DNA from: JABGQS01 sp963674545
GTDB lineage: Bacteria; Bacillota; Clostridia; Christensenellales; SZUA-584
Direction of reading: 5' to 3'
DNA length: 64,000 nt
Assembly (NCBI GenBank): GCA_963674545.2
Contig: CAXXFB010000001.1
Span: 1,302,001-1,366,000, forward strand
The number at the start of each line of letters is the position of its first letter. Position 1 is the first letter of the stretch. A program made the position numbers and the translations under genes. Positions 7,865 to 17,019 of this stretch are shown piece after piece. Under the pieces are notes generated by a model, which saw only the letters and a list, made by a program, of their open reading frames with translations, was not told the origin of the DNA and made no database searches.

Positions 7865-10201
7865 CTATAGCAGCCTCTTGAACCCTGTATGCGCTTTTGG
7901 CCCTTTGAGAGATTCGTCTATTCTGTCCTCTTTTATTATCTTAGCAATTTCGCCGAACACTTCATCTACAGCATCGCCGTACATCGACACGATCTCGTCG
8001 GTATGCGCCAGCGTCGGGTATATCATGTTGGTGGCAAGGAATCCTCTCTCCAGCATGCACTGCACATACAGCGTTTTCAGCTCGACTGCTTTTTCGTGTA
8101 CGAAGTCGAAATGGGCAAGACACGGGAACCCGTCCAGCACTTTTACCGGAAGCTCATGCTTGCGTGCGTGTTTCTCCCAGTTTGCCATCACCATACGCCC
8201 TATCCTGTCAACATGGCCGGCGACATCATTCTCCTCGTGCTTTTTGATGGTGGCAAGAGCTGCTACAGCCCCGATGCTCTCCGTCCAGTACGTGCTGCTG
8301 ATGAAGGAATCATGCGCCCCGTCCATCGCAGCCGATGTGCCTATAACAGCGCCGACGGGATGCCCGTTCCCAAGCGACTTTGCGAATATAGCCATGTCCG
8401 GGTTCACTCCAAACTTGAGGTGCGAGCCGCCGAAGTTTCTTCTGAAACCAATCGTTATCTCATCGAATATCAGAACTATACCACGCTTGCTTGTCTCCTG
8501 TTTTATATGCTCTAGGTAACCTGGCGCAGGTTCATGATACCGTGCCGGTTCCATTACCACAGCCGCAAGGTCTTCGCCGTGCTTTGCTATCATTGAATCA
8601 AAATCGTCGAGCAGCCCTCCGGCATTGTCTAGCACCGTCCCCTGAACGAACGGTATGCTGGTGCCCCTTAGCTCTACCGGCACTCCGTTAACTGAAAGTC
8701 CGGGCAGCAGTTTGCCCATTGTTTCGTCGCTCTCGCCAAGGTTTCCGGCAAGATACCAATCGTGCCAGCCGTGATATCCGGAATATGCTATCTTGCTTCT
8801 GCCTGTCGTAGCACGGGCTATCCTTATAGCCACAGCCGCGATCTCTCCGCCCGTTCTTGCAAACCTTGCCTGCTGTGCCCACGGATGTATCTCGCACAGC
8901 TTTTGAGCCAGTTCCACTTCCTCCGGCGGATTAAGACTGCTCATGCTTCCCATATTGAGCTTTCTCATGACTGCCTTTGTAACGTCTGGGTCTCTGTAAC
9001 CAAGCAAACACGCCCCTATACCGTTGCATTCCATATCGTAGTAATGCTTGTCGTCCATGTCCCAAACTTCACAGCCAAGCGCTCTTTTATAATAACCCGG
9101 CCACTGCTCCGGCGCTTTCAGCTCCGGAAGTTTGCTGAGCAGCTGCGTTCCCGATGGTATTATTTTTTTAGCGTGTCTGTAAAGCTCCTGCGTTACTACT
9201 TCAGGTTTTTCCATTAACCCAAGCAGCCTTGCTGCGTTGTTGTGAAAGATATCTTTAAGGTCAGCTTCATCAAGACCGAATTCGTCGGCCGCCTGCAGCA
9301 GCGCACGCAAAGATTCCAGCCCCAGTTTTATCGGTCTTTCATCAACAAGTGCTGTGCTGTCTCCTCCGCCTGCGCAGCCCTTGAAGCTGTTGCCGAAAAC
9401 CACATATCTGTCTCTCGTCTGAGACACAGGGAAGTCGCTTCCGTACATCAGCCTGCCTGGACCGAATTGCATGAGTATAGCCCGAAGTGCAGCAGTCTCG
9501 CAAACTGCCGAAGAATCGAACCACACGTTTTCCAAGCCTCTCAGTTTTTCTATTGCCTTAACTGTATTCGGTGCAAAGAACCCCCTTGCCGCATGAGCCA
9601 AAACAAGCTTCATACCGGGATACTTCTTGCACATGCTATTTATGAACTCCAGGTTCTCCGGGTCGGAAAGCGCATCGTCCTTCACCATATGAAGAGTTAT
9701 GACCAGCCCCAGTTCGTCCGCCAGCCTGCAAGCCCACTCCGGCAGAAAGCCTTCGATAGGCGACTGGAACTTTGGCTCTATATTACTATAGCAATAGTAA
9801 GGCTTGAAGCCTGCAATGTGCGGGCACTGCAGGCACTGTCTTGCATACTCCTCACCCAAGCCAGGATCCAGCAGCATAAGCCCTTTGAAATTTCCGCTCT
9901 TTTTGTTATGCTCTTCGAGCTGTTCAATAAGATACTCGTTTGCAGCTTTAATGTCGCAATCCGGAGTCGGGAAAGGAAAAACCAAAGCGCCAAGCTTCCT
10001 GTCTGCAAAAGCATCACGCTGCTTTTGTTCCCATACGTCGATCCCGACTTCATCATATGTTTTAAGATAACTCTCCCCTTCTATTCCAAGGTCTTTCGCA
10101 CGGTAAATGTGCGCATGTGCATCAAACACCTCGTTTGGCACAAAAGAGTCTAAATCGTCATAAGCTTTTTTATCTTCACTGTTAAAAATCCACTTTTCCA
10201 T
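7865..10201 (-). CDS. Fusion of an amidohydrolase and a class III (GSA aminomutase-like) aminotransferase
   Basis: A 778-aa two-domain protein. Residues 1 to about 335 are an amidohydrolase_2-type TIM barrel with the metal motif His29-x-His31 ('FDAHAHIY'), further histidines in 'ITLHMVKDD' and 'LVLAHAARG', and the late Asp in 'LMYGSDFPVS'. Residues from about 345 to 778 are a PLP enzyme like glutamate-1-semialdehyde aminomutase, with 'YSGYHGWHDW', 'LIFDEITIGFR' and the PLP lysine Lys608 in 'FAKSLGNGHP'. Each domain alone would be a full-length enzyme. AAGGAG lies six bases before the ATG and the frame is open throughout, so the fusion is real rather than a read-through artefact. A divergent AraC-type gene is the likely regulator. 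Hydrolysis or decarboxylation followed by amino transfer on one metabolite is inference. Confidence 0.88.
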   Translation of the reverse strand: MEKWIFNSEDKKAYDDLDSFVPNEVFDAHAHIYRAKDLGIEGESYLKTYDEVGIDVWEQKQRDAFADRKLGALVFPFPTPDCDIKAANEYLIEQLEEHNKKSGNFKGLMLLDPGLGEEYARQCLQCPHIAGFKPYYCYSNIEPKFQSPIEGFLPEWACRLADELGLVITLHMVKDDALSDPENLEFINSMCKKYPGMKLVLAHAARGFFAPNTVKAIEKLRGLENVWFDSSAVCETAALRAILMQFGPGRLMYGSDFPVSQTRDRYVVFGNSFKGCAGGGDSTALVDERPIKLGLESLRALLQAADEFGLDEADLKDIFHNNAARLLGLMEKPEVVTQELYRHAKKIIPSGTQLLSKLPELKAPEQWPGYYKRALGCEVWDMDDKHYYDMECNGIGACLLGYRDPDVTKAVMRKLNMGSMSSLNPPEEVELAQKLCEIHPWAQQARFARTGGEIAAVAIRIARATTGRSKIAYSGYHGWHDWYLAGNLGESDETMGKLLPGLSVNGVPVELRGTSIPFVQGTVLDNAGGLLDDFDSMIAKHGEDLAAVVMEPARYHEPAPGYLEHIKQETSKRGIVLIFDEITIGFRRNFGGSHLKFGVNPDMAIFAKSLGNGHPVGAVIGTSAAMDGAHDSFISSTYWTESIGAVAALATIKKHEENDVAGHVDRIGRMVMANWEKHARKHELPVKVLDGFPCLAHFDFVHEKAVELKTLYVQCMLERGFLATNMIYPTLAHTDEIVSMYGDAVDEVFGEIAKIIKEDRIDESLKGPKAHTGFKRLL

Positions 10202-10242
10202 AAATGCTCCTTGTAGAAGTTAATATTCGTTTCATCCTCCAC

Positions 10243-10271
10243 ATATTAGCACAAAGCCGGTACGCAATAAA
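10243..10271 (-). promoter_or_regulatory. Probable promoter of the fusion gene
   Basis: On the minus strand TTTATT and TAATAT are separated by 17 bases. The start near 10236 lies about 35 bases before the ATG. Confidence 0.5.
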
Positions 10272-10421
10272 TATTAATCCACGCCGAAGAATGCCTGAAG
10301 GCGGCACAAAACCAATATTTAGAGCCATGGTGTAAAATTGCCTTTAGGACAACTATGCAGGCGCGCAGCAGAGAATCCACACGAGGCTGGTTGGCAAAAA
10401 GAATCAACCGCAGCCTGTTGC

Positions 10422-10450
10422 TTTACATTGTCAAATCGTGATGCTATTAT
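10422..10450 (+). promoter_or_regulatory. Promoter of the AraC-type regulator gene
   Basis: TTTACA, 17 bases, TATTAT, with a start near 10457 and a short leader to the ATG at 10480. Confidence 0.6.
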
Positions 10451-10479
10451 GTTTACATTAAATGCAAAGAGGATTAATT

Positions 10480-11337
10480 ATGCCCTCGACTCTTGTTACA
10501 ACGACAATAGGTTCAAATCAGTTTCTGGTCACGCTGGACTCCACATTTATGAGCCCGGCTGACTGTTTTGTTATAGAGCGCCATAACCACATCGCCTTTG
10601 AGTTTACATATATGCTAGACGGATGCTGCCAGATAAGCACCGAAGAGAGTACAATAAGCCTGTCTGCAAATCAGTTCTGTATAACCGGTCCCGGCGTCTA
10701 TCACGACCAGAATGCATCTGGAGCCGTGCGCAAAGTCAGCTTTTCTGTGGAACGTATCAGGAAAACTGCGGAGGAATATTTTCCTTTTGAAGAAGACACC
10801 CTCCTATCCCAGGAGCTTGATGCGATAAGTCTTTCTACAGGAACAGATGACGGTACTGTTCTCGGGCTGATACACGATATACAAACTGAGTTGTCCGCAA
10901 AGCGTATTGGATATTACGCAGCGCTGCAGTCACTTCTTTCAGAGCTTATAATAAGCCTGGTTAGGATAATCTCTAAAACTCAGAAAGCAGAATATGATAC
11001 GCCTAAGCGTCAGCTTTCCGACACCCGCAGCCTAGCGATAGAGAATTTCTTTGAGCACAACTACAACAGCAAGGTCTCAATATCCGACCTTTCAAAAGAG
11101 CTCTTCATCAGCAGCCGCCAGACTGTGCGTATACTGCGCGAAAAGTATAATATGTCTTTCAAACAGAAGATAATAGAAAAGCGTATAGAGGTTTCGAAAA
11201 CGCTCCTGCGCAGCACTACGATGCCTGTTAAAGATATAGCTGAGCATATCGGTTACGAAACGGCGAATTTTTCAGCTATGTTCAAACAGAAAACGGGGCT
11301 TACGCCTAAGCAATATCGTCAAAACAGCAGTACCTAA
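10480..11337 (+). CDS. AraC family transcriptional regulator with N-terminal cupin domain
   Basis: A 285-aa regulator. The N-terminal part (about 20-100, 'ERHNHIAFEFTYMLDGC') is a cupin-type effector domain. The C-terminal 95 residues carry two helix-turn-helix motifs typical of AraC/XylS proteins: 'VSISDLSKELFISSRQTVRI' and 'VKDIAEHIGYETANFSAMFKQKTGLTPKQYR'. The ATG at 10480 is chosen because AAAGAGGA lies six bases before it; an in-frame ATG at 10462 lies upstream of that site. It is divergent from the amidohydrolase/aminotransferase gene, with 278 bases between them, which makes that gene its probable target. The effector is unknown. Confidence 0.9.
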   Translation: MPSTLVTTTIGSNQFLVTLDSTFMSPADCFVIERHNHIAFEFTYMLDGCCQISTEESTISLSANQFCITGPGVYHDQNASGAVRKVSFSVERIRKTAEEYFPFEEDTLLSQELDAISLSTGTDDGTVLGLIHDIQTELSAKRIGYYAALQSLLSELIISLVRIISKTQKAEYDTPKRQLSDTRSLAIENFFEHNYNSKVSISDLSKELFISSRQTVRILREKYNMSFKQKIIEKRIEVSKTLLRSTTMPVKDIAEHIGYETANFSAMFKQKTGLTPKQYRQNSST

Positions 11338-11367
11338 GAGCTTCTTAGAATCTTTAGATCTAAATAG

Positions 11368-11401
11368 AAAAATACCGCCGGTCAAGCCCAGCGGTATTTT
11401 T
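11368..11401. terminator. Bidirectional terminator between convergent genes
   Basis: AAAAATACCGC and GCGGTATTTTT arms around a 12-base loop serve both the AraC gene (plus) and the epimerase gene (minus). Confidence 0.85.
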
Positions 11402-11411
11402 GATATATACT

Positions 11412-12599
11412 TTATTTCTGCTGCATCTTTCCCAGCAGCTGCCATGTATACAGAAGCTGCCGCGGTACATGGAATGCAGCTTTAAACATCGTTCCCTTTA
11501 CTTTCATAGCCACGCTGCCGTCACGATGCATATAGCCATACCAGCCTCCGTATTCCCGGTCCGGGAAAGTGTTGAAAGTATACTCCTGTGCCTTTTCAAA
11601 CATCTCCTCATATTTGCTCTCACCCGTAAGATGATATGCCAGCAGGCTAGCATATAAAAGCTCGTTATGCGGCCACCAATATTTCATGTCCCATTCCATC
11701 TTGGCAGGCGGCAAGCCTTTGAGGTCTACAAAAGACAAAAGACCTCCGTACTGTTCGTCCCATCCCCTGTCGAACGACCACTCAAGGATTTCACATGCTC
11801 TTCTTAGCAGTTCATTGTCATTTCTATACATCGCTTCATGCATCATAAACCACGATGTTTCTATAGCATGTCCCGGATTTATCTCTCGTCCGTCCGGCGT
11901 GTCTATTATGCTTCCGTCCGGAGCGACCGTTTCCAGCAGCGCTTTATGCTCTGGCTTTACGAACTTTGTAAATATTATATCTATAAATTCTTTTATCGCT
12001 TTGTTATATTTCTCTTCGTCGGCTCCGCACTCCCTTAAGACCTGGGCTGTAGCTATCATTATCATGGGCACCGCATGCCCGGTCGAAGGTCTGGTCTGAG
12101 GGTCAACTTTGGGCGGGATAAGACTCTTATCCGGATGATAATAGTAACCGCACATGGTATCGAATAGCCCTTCCGCAAAATCTAAAGCTGACTCATCACC
12201 AGATGCTTTCGAATACTCCGCCGCTGCTATTATGGCAAAAGTCTCGGAGAAATAATAGCGTCTCATCCTAAGCGGTCTGCCGTCCTGAGTTACGGTAAAG
12301 TACATCTTTCCACGTCCGCCAAAGCCGTATTTGCGCAGGAAGTCGTACCCAAGCTTTGCAAAGCTTAGCCACTTATCTTTCTTTTCTACTGTATTATACA
12401 GACGGCTGAACAGCCAGGTCTGCCGCCCCTGCACCCAAAGGCTCTTGTCTGTGCATAGAACGTTGCCTTCAGCACCGAGGTAGTGCACGAATCCGCCGTA
12501 TTCTTCGTCCGGTGAATACTTTTCCCAGAAGGGCAGCACGTTTTCAAAAAGCTCTTTCTCGTATATTTCTTTAAGTTCCGCAATTCTTGCCTTATCCAT
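11412..12599 (-). CDS. AGE family epimerase/isomerase (N-acylglucosamine 2-epimerase-like)
   Basis: A 395-aa protein of the (alpha/alpha)6-barrel AGE superfamily, whose members interconvert aldoses, ketoses or 2-epimers of N-acyl sugars. Family hallmarks are 'FWEKYSPDEEYGGFVHYL' near the N-terminus, 'NPGHAIETSWFMMHEAMYR' around 240-258 and 'WWPHNELLYASLLAYHLTG' around 308-326, which together supply the conserved His and Glu residues of the active site. The length matches the family. GGAGG lies seven bases before the ATG. It follows an MFS transporter gene by 46 bases on the same strand, so the pair probably imports and isomerises one sugar or sugar acid. It ends at a bidirectional terminator. 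Confidence 0.9.
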   Translation of the reverse strand: MDKARIAELKEIYEKELFENVLPFWEKYSPDEEYGGFVHYLGAEGNVLCTDKSLWVQGRQTWLFSRLYNTVEKKDKWLSFAKLGYDFLRKYGFGGRGKMYFTVTQDGRPLRMRRYYFSETFAIIAAAEYSKASGDESALDFAEGLFDTMCGYYYHPDKSLIPPKVDPQTRPSTGHAVPMIMIATAQVLRECGADEEKYNKAIKEFIDIIFTKFVKPEHKALLETVAPDGSIIDTPDGREINPGHAIETSWFMMHEAMYRNDNELLRRACEILEWSFDRGWDEQYGGLLSFVDLKGLPPAKMEWDMKYWWPHNELLYASLLAYHLTGESKYEEMFEKAQEYTFNTFPDREYGGWYGYMHRDGSVAMKVKGTMFKAAFHVPRQLLYTWQLLGKMQQK

Positions 12600-12646
12600 C
12601 AGAACGCCTCCGTTTTTTATTCACTGCAATTATATCATATCCGGTT

Positions 12647-13810
12647 TCAGGCAGCCGAATAAATATGTCGTTTTCTCCAGAAAAAGAGTAGTCCGATTGT
12701 CGGTATGAAGAACGCCATATTGATAAGCAGCGCCCAGCGTATGCCTATCTCGTCAGCTATAGCACCGACAACCACCGGAGCAGCCAGCCCTGCTATTATG
12801 CTCCCGAGGAAAAGCAGCGCAGACACAGCACCGCTGTCATGCGGCACCAGCTTAGCCAGCTCTACGAAAAGCCCCGGCATATTAGCTCCGAAGAACAACC
12901 CACCGGCAAGAGCTAAAAATCCTACTGCTGCCGCGCTGCTGCAAAGCAGCATTGCGCTCAGTGCGGCAAAAGACAAAATATTTGCAACCAGCATGATTTT
13001 TACTGTCCCGACTTTGTGGGCAATCACTGAATATAGCATACTGCCTGCAAACAAGCCAGCAAGGAACATGGCAAGGGCAAGCGCACCATCCGCATCCACT
13101 CCGCTTAGCTGCTTGCCAAAGCTTGTTATATAGAGAACCATCATGTTCTGTATGAAACTGCATAGAAGTATCATAACCAGTATCAAAACCATACTATTTA
13201 TCTTCAACAGGCTGAAAAATTTCAACATCCCTCCAAAATTCGCCCTGTTTGCTATAAGAGGCATTTTAATATCCCGCTTCATGCCAAACCAAAAAACCAC
13301 AGTTGATAAGCCTATCAAGACCGCTGTCATTTCAAAGGAAACGGTAAAGCTGTTGCCCAGCCACAATGCAAGATACGGTCCTAAAACCGCCGCCCCTGCT
13401 GCAAGAGAATGGTATAGCCCGACGAAGAATTCTTTTCTCCTATCGAAAACGTCCGTTACGAGCGCATTAGAAAGTGTGTTTACAGTATTACCAAAAAAGC
13501 CTCTGAAAAAGAAAAGTACATACAGAAGAAAAGCAACTTTATTGAATCCCACCCACACAAGACATAGAGTAACTGCTGCTAAAGAAATGAAAATTATTCT
13601 TGTCTTATTAAGCGCCGCAAAGATTCCAAAGCAGACGAGCTGGGCTATTGCACCGCCGGCAAACTGTACCGTCGATATAACACCCACCTGTTTGTAGTTC
13701 ATACTGAACATCTCCATCATAGTAGGTATCATATAGCTGAAAACCGCAAAGTACATCGACAACATCATCACCGGAGGGTATATTGAGATTTTTCTTAAGC
13801 TTCCCTTCAT
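12647..13810 (-). CDS. MFS transporter
   Basis: A 387-aa integral membrane protein with about twelve hydrophobic segments, typical of the major facilitator superfamily. It opens with 'YPPVMMLSMYFAVFSYMIPTMMEMFS' as the first transmembrane helix. It is the first gene of an operon with an AGE-family epimerase, which suggests uptake of a sugar or sugar derivative. The ribosome-binding site (AAAGG) is weak and 12 bases from the ATG. The gene is preceded by a leader of nearly 200 nt and a palindromic operator spanning the -10 element. Substrate specificity cannot be read. Confidence 0.87.
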   Translation of the reverse strand: MKGSLRKISIYPPVMMLSMYFAVFSYMIPTMMEMFSMNYKQVGVISTVQFAGGAIAQLVCFGIFAALNKTRIIFISLAAVTLCLVWVGFNKVAFLLYVLFFFRGFFGNTVNTLSNALVTDVFDRRKEFFVGLYHSLAAGAAVLGPYLALWLGNSFTVSFEMTAVLIGLSTVVFWFGMKRDIKMPLIANRANFGGMLKFFSLLKINSMVLILVMILLCSFIQNMMVLYITSFGKQLSGVDADGALALAMFLAGLFAGSMLYSVIAHKVGTVKIMLVANILSFAALSAMLLCSSAAAVGFLALAGGLFFGANMPGLFVELAKLVPHDSGAVSALLFLGSIIAGLAAPVVVGAIADEIGIRWALLINMAFFIPTIGLLFFWRKRHIYSAA

Positions 13811-13831
13811 ATCTATAGTCTGCCTTTCGGA

Positions 13832-13862
13832 TATAAAAATAACAGCCCTTTTATAAGCTGTT
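13832..13862 (-). promoter_or_regulatory. Short hairpin plus T-rich tract in the MFS leader
   Basis: On the minus strand AACAGC and GCTGTT arms around a ten-base loop are followed by ATTTTTAT, just upstream of the weak ribosome-binding site. It could be an attenuator; the stem is only six base pairs, so this is tentative. Confidence 0.3.
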
Positions 13863-14000
13863 CGCTATTCCTCTGATATCTGCTTTGGTTAACCTGAAAC
13901 CAGACACTGATATAAGCGCCGCACTATGATCTGCCGCTTTTGAACACGAAACGAAATCTCGTCTTTCTGCATACATCTTAAAAATACCGCCGTATCTGGT

Positions 14001-14022
14001 ATGGTGACGATTATATCACCAT
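14001..14022 (-). promoter_or_regulatory. Palindromic operator overlapping an extended -10 promoter of the MFS-epimerase operon
   Basis: The inverted repeat ATGGTGA-N8-TCACCAT surrounds a minus-strand extended -10 element (TGATATAAT, with TATAAT at 14015-14010). A repressor bound here would cover the -10 region. No regulator gene is adjacent, so the protein that binds is unknown. Confidence 0.6.
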
Positions 14023-14078
14023 CAAATCACAATGTATATACAGTTATAGTAAATAAAAAACATTTACCGCCTTGCCCT

Positions 14079-14243
14079 TTATTCACCGGCGTCTTCGCTC
14101 TGCTCCTGCCTTAACTCGTTTGCCCTGTCTATGTAGTTAAAGACATTTGTACCGGCAAAAATCACCCATACTATTGCAGCTATTATAAGCGCTGCAATGA
14201 TATACAGCAGCACTCTTTTCTTATTGCTTCTCTGCTCGCTCAT
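14079..14243 (-). CDS. Small single-pass membrane protein, unknown function
   Basis: A 54-aa protein with a basic N-terminus (MSEQRSNKKR), one transmembrane helix ('VLLYIIAALIIAAIVWVIFA') and an acidic C-terminus. The ATG at 14243 is chosen because GGAGGAAGG lies immediately upstream; longer in-frame starts have no ribosome-binding site. It lies 82 bases after an MFS gene on the same strand and may be co-transcribed with it. Confidence 0.65.
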   Translation of the reverse strand: MSEQRSNKKRVLLYIIAALIIAAIVWVIFAGTNVFNYIDRANELRQEQSEDAGE

Positions 14244-14325
14244 CCTTCCTCCGTAATTTCGCTTATACAAAACATTATACCATACAGGGATGTTCCCTTC
14301 CTGCGTAAACAAATTGCAGAAGTGA

Positions 14326-15648
14326 CTACCACTGTTCAGGGTCTGTCTTGTTCTCCATTTCGGTGCTAATGTCTACGCCAGCAGCAGCTGCCTTCTTTTT
14401 TATAAGCGCTTTGTTAGGCTCTTTTACCAGGAAAGCCACGGCAAGGTTTATAAAAGACAGAGCAGCTACGATAAAGAAGATGTACTGAGAACCTATCGTC
14501 ACCCATATCACACCGCCGGAAACGCCAACCAGTATAGATACTATATGATCTAGCCCCATGCCGGTAGACAGTGTCTGAGTCAGCTCTTCATCATTCTTGA
14601 TTATTGATTTAAGATATACCGTTCTTATAACTCCCATCTGTGCCGAGAGTCTATCAAGCACAAACAACCCGCAAGTCAATATCAGCGGAAGACCGACCCT
14701 TGCAAGACCGTTTGCGAACCCAAGGCATAAAAGACCATACATAATGTATACTCCGATAAAAGATATCGCATCAAAAAACAACAGACGCTTTACTCCGAAC
14801 TTGTCTATCCACTTGCCAAGCTGTACCATAAAAAACATCCCGAAGAACGATGCTATTATGCCAAGAAGCACTATTGTATCTACCCGCTGTCCAAGTGTCT
14901 CTATAAGCACCCAAGGGCCAAACACAAGCATTACCTGTTTCTGGACGCCGAATACTACTGCGAGTATATAATAAAACTTGTACTCTTTGCGCAGTACGAT
15001 TTTGAACTTTTTACTGCGTATCCGGTTTTCTCCAATATTCCGGCTTAGTTTAAGAAGCAGAAGCGATCCGGCTATAAAAAAGCATCCTGCTATAACATAC
15101 GTCCATATTACCGGCGTTTGGAAACTGAAAACATTGAATTTAAACAGGAAGAAAACTACAGTGCTGGCAATCGTCAGAAAGGCGAACCTTACCCCGGCAT
15201 ACTGCCCCATACGTTTGCCGATTTTTTCTTTTTCTGCCAGTGCCATGCCTATACTGTCACGCAGCGGCATATACATATGGTTGCCAAGTGAGTTGATAAA
15301 CAAGAATATAAGCATTACATTGAACACCGGCTTAAAGAAACCCAGCACCAATATACCAACAGCTGAAAGCAGCTGTGCTATAACCCCTATCCTGACATTT
15401 CCTATAAACGAGATTGCGCCAACAACGACCAGTGTTAGAATACCTGGAAGTTCTCTTGGAAGCTCAATAAGTCCTCTGCCAAATCCGTCTGTGTTGTATA
15501 CTTCTTTAAAATAATTTGAAAGCAAGCCGTCGCTGAAAGCCATTGCAACGCTTACAGCAGCAATGATTATAAAAAACAAGAAGATACTGTTTTTTGTTAC
15601 CATTAAATCTTTATAGCTATTTAGAAATTCACCAAATCTTTTTTTCAT
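14326..15648 (-). CDS. MFS transporter
   Basis: A 440-aa membrane protein with about twelve hydrophobic helices. The first follows a basic cytoplasmic N-terminus ('MKKRFGEFLNSYKDLMVTKN'). The C-terminal tail is charged, ending in 'ENKTDPEQW'. The ATG at 15648 is preferred to an in-frame TTG at 15666 because AGGA lies at proper spacing before it. It has its own promoter and is followed by a small membrane protein gene. It is not closely similar by eye to the other MFS protein in this window. The substrate is unknown. Confidence 0.85.
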   Translation of the reverse strand: MKKRFGEFLNSYKDLMVTKNSIFLFFIIIAAVSVAMAFSDGLLSNYFKEVYNTDGFGRGLIELPRELPGILTLVVVGAISFIGNVRIGVIAQLLSAVGILVLGFFKPVFNVMLIFLFINSLGNHMYMPLRDSIGMALAEKEKIGKRMGQYAGVRFAFLTIASTVVFFLFKFNVFSFQTPVIWTYVIAGCFFIAGSLLLLKLSRNIGENRIRSKKFKIVLRKEYKFYYILAVVFGVQKQVMLVFGPWVLIETLGQRVDTIVLLGIIASFFGMFFMVQLGKWIDKFGVKRLLFFDAISFIGVYIMYGLLCLGFANGLARVGLPLILTCGLFVLDRLSAQMGVIRTVYLKSIIKNDEELTQTLSTGMGLDHIVSILVGVSGGVIWVTIGSQYIFFIVAALSFINLAVAFLVKEPNKALIKKKAAAAGVDISTEMENKTDPEQW

Positions 15649-15682
15649 ATCCGTCCTAGTATCCAAATTGTTAGTATCACTG

Positions 15683-15711
15683 ATTATATATGTATACTAT
15701 CTTATAAGCAA
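15683..15711 (-). promoter_or_regulatory. Promoter of the second MFS gene
   Basis: On the minus strand TTGCTT, 17 bases, TATAAT. The start near 15676 gives a leader of about 28 nt. Confidence 0.6.
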
Positions 15712-15738
15712 CCTAAATTAAGCTTTGAAAAGATATTG

Positions 15739-16965
15739 TCAGTTTTTTATTATATATATGTCGTTCGGCACCGTCGTTAACAGTTTACAACCGTTCTGGG
15801 TTATCAAAACGTTCTCTTCGTTTTTCAGAGCAATTTTAGTCCTGCTAAGCGGCAGATCATCAAAAACATTGCCCTCTATAGCAAGCGTCATCCCTTCAAG
15901 CAGAACCTCATCGCTGTCCGCTTTAATTACAGGCAGCTCGTGGATGGACAGCCCTATCCCGTGGCCTTCATACATTCCACCGAATTCCTGCATCAGCTGG
16001 ACTTCTCTTCCAAGCCCCTGCGCTGTAAGTTCATCTGCAAGTATCTTGCACATTGAGCTTACCTTTATGCCCGGTTTCAATCTTTCTATCAAAGCCATGT
16101 TTGCGTTTCGCGCGCCGTAGTATATTCTCTGTTTTGCTTCGCTTGGCTCCCCTATCGAAGCGATTCTGATAAAATCCGAGTAGTAACCGTGATAAACTGC
16201 GCCGCAGTCTATATAAATGCAGTCGCCCTTCCTGAACCGATAGGATGAAGGGATACCGTCCCACGCTGCAGGGTTTTTGCCATCAGCATAGACGAATATG
16301 AACCATGGATTCCTTGCACCGCCTTCATCAGAATTTGCCGCCATTCCCCTTGCGATAAGCGCAGCAAGCTCTCTTTCACTCATGCCTTCTTTTATCTGCG
16401 GAATGGCATACTCGTACGCTTTCTGCGTTATTCTAACAGCTCTTTTTATCTTTTCGGTTTCCAAAGGAGACTTGATTTTCCTTACACTATACATAAGCTC
16501 TGAGCAGTCAGCAAAGTCAACCTTCGGCATAAGCGTTTTTATTGCGCTAAAAAGAGGATATGACAAACCCATCATATCCCCTTTACTCATCTCAATTCCT
16601 ACTTTTGCAGAAAGCAGTCCTTTTTCTTTGAAAACGCCATATACCGCATTTGGGCTTGTTCCATAGTCTGCATCTCCCTGCGGTCTTATATCCCCTATCG
16701 CCGAAGTGCAGAAAAGCGCTTGAAGACCGGCTTGTGCGAACAACACCGGCTCCACGTCTTTCGCTGTTATAAGCACCTGCGTCTTGCCTTCGCCGAACGT
16801 AGCAGACCATGTGCCGTTCAGAAAGCCCGAACTGTAGTCTACATTTGGCTGCGTCGTCAGCAGCACTGCATCCAGCTCTTCCTTGACCATTGCAGCTCTG
16901 ATTCGCAGTATCCTTTGCTCATATTCCTCCATAGGAAAGTAATCGTTATATACCGGCTGCTTCAT
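15739..16965 (-). CDS. M24 family metallopeptidase (Xaa-Pro aminopeptidase-like)
   Basis: A 408-aa protein with the two-domain layout of aminopeptidase P/prolidase: a creatinase-type N-terminal domain (about 20-150) and a pita-bread C-terminal domain. Metal-site residues are visible: two Asp in 'IDCGAVYHGYYSDFIRI' (around 250-262), His in 'GHGIGLSIHELP', and Glu in 'LAIEGNVFDD' and 'LKNEENVLI'. The ATG at 16965 has AAGGTG upstream; an in-frame TTG at 16998 adds 11 poorly conserved residues. It lies 54 bases downstream of thrS on the same strand and may be expressed by read-through. The role is probably removal of N-terminal residues before proline, or dipeptide cleavage. Confidence 0.9.
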   Translation of the reverse strand: MKQPVYNDYFPMEEYEQRILRIRAAMVKEELDAVLLTTQPNVDYSSGFLNGTWSATFGEGKTQVLITAKDVEPVLFAQAGLQALFCTSAIGDIRPQGDADYGTSPNAVYGVFKEKGLLSAKVGIEMSKGDMMGLSYPLFSAIKTLMPKVDFADCSELMYSVRKIKSPLETEKIKRAVRITQKAYEYAIPQIKEGMSERELAALIARGMAANSDEGGARNPWFIFVYADGKNPAAWDGIPSSYRFRKGDCIYIDCGAVYHGYYSDFIRIASIGEPSEAKQRIYYGARNANMALIERLKPGIKVSSMCKILADELTAQGLGREVQLMQEFGGMYEGHGIGLSIHELPVIKADSDEVLLEGMTLAIEGNVFDDLPLSRTKIALKNEENVLITQNGCKLLTTVPNDIYIIKN

Positions 16966-17019
16966 AATGCACCTTTTTTCTTCACCCCACCAAAACAAAC
17001 ATCGGCGGAGATATCTTTA

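Noticed and set aside
9242..10153. 303-aa plus-strand open frame
   Set aside because: It lies wholly inside the amidohydrolase/aminotransferase gene on the opposite strand, has no recognisable motif and no ribosome-binding site.
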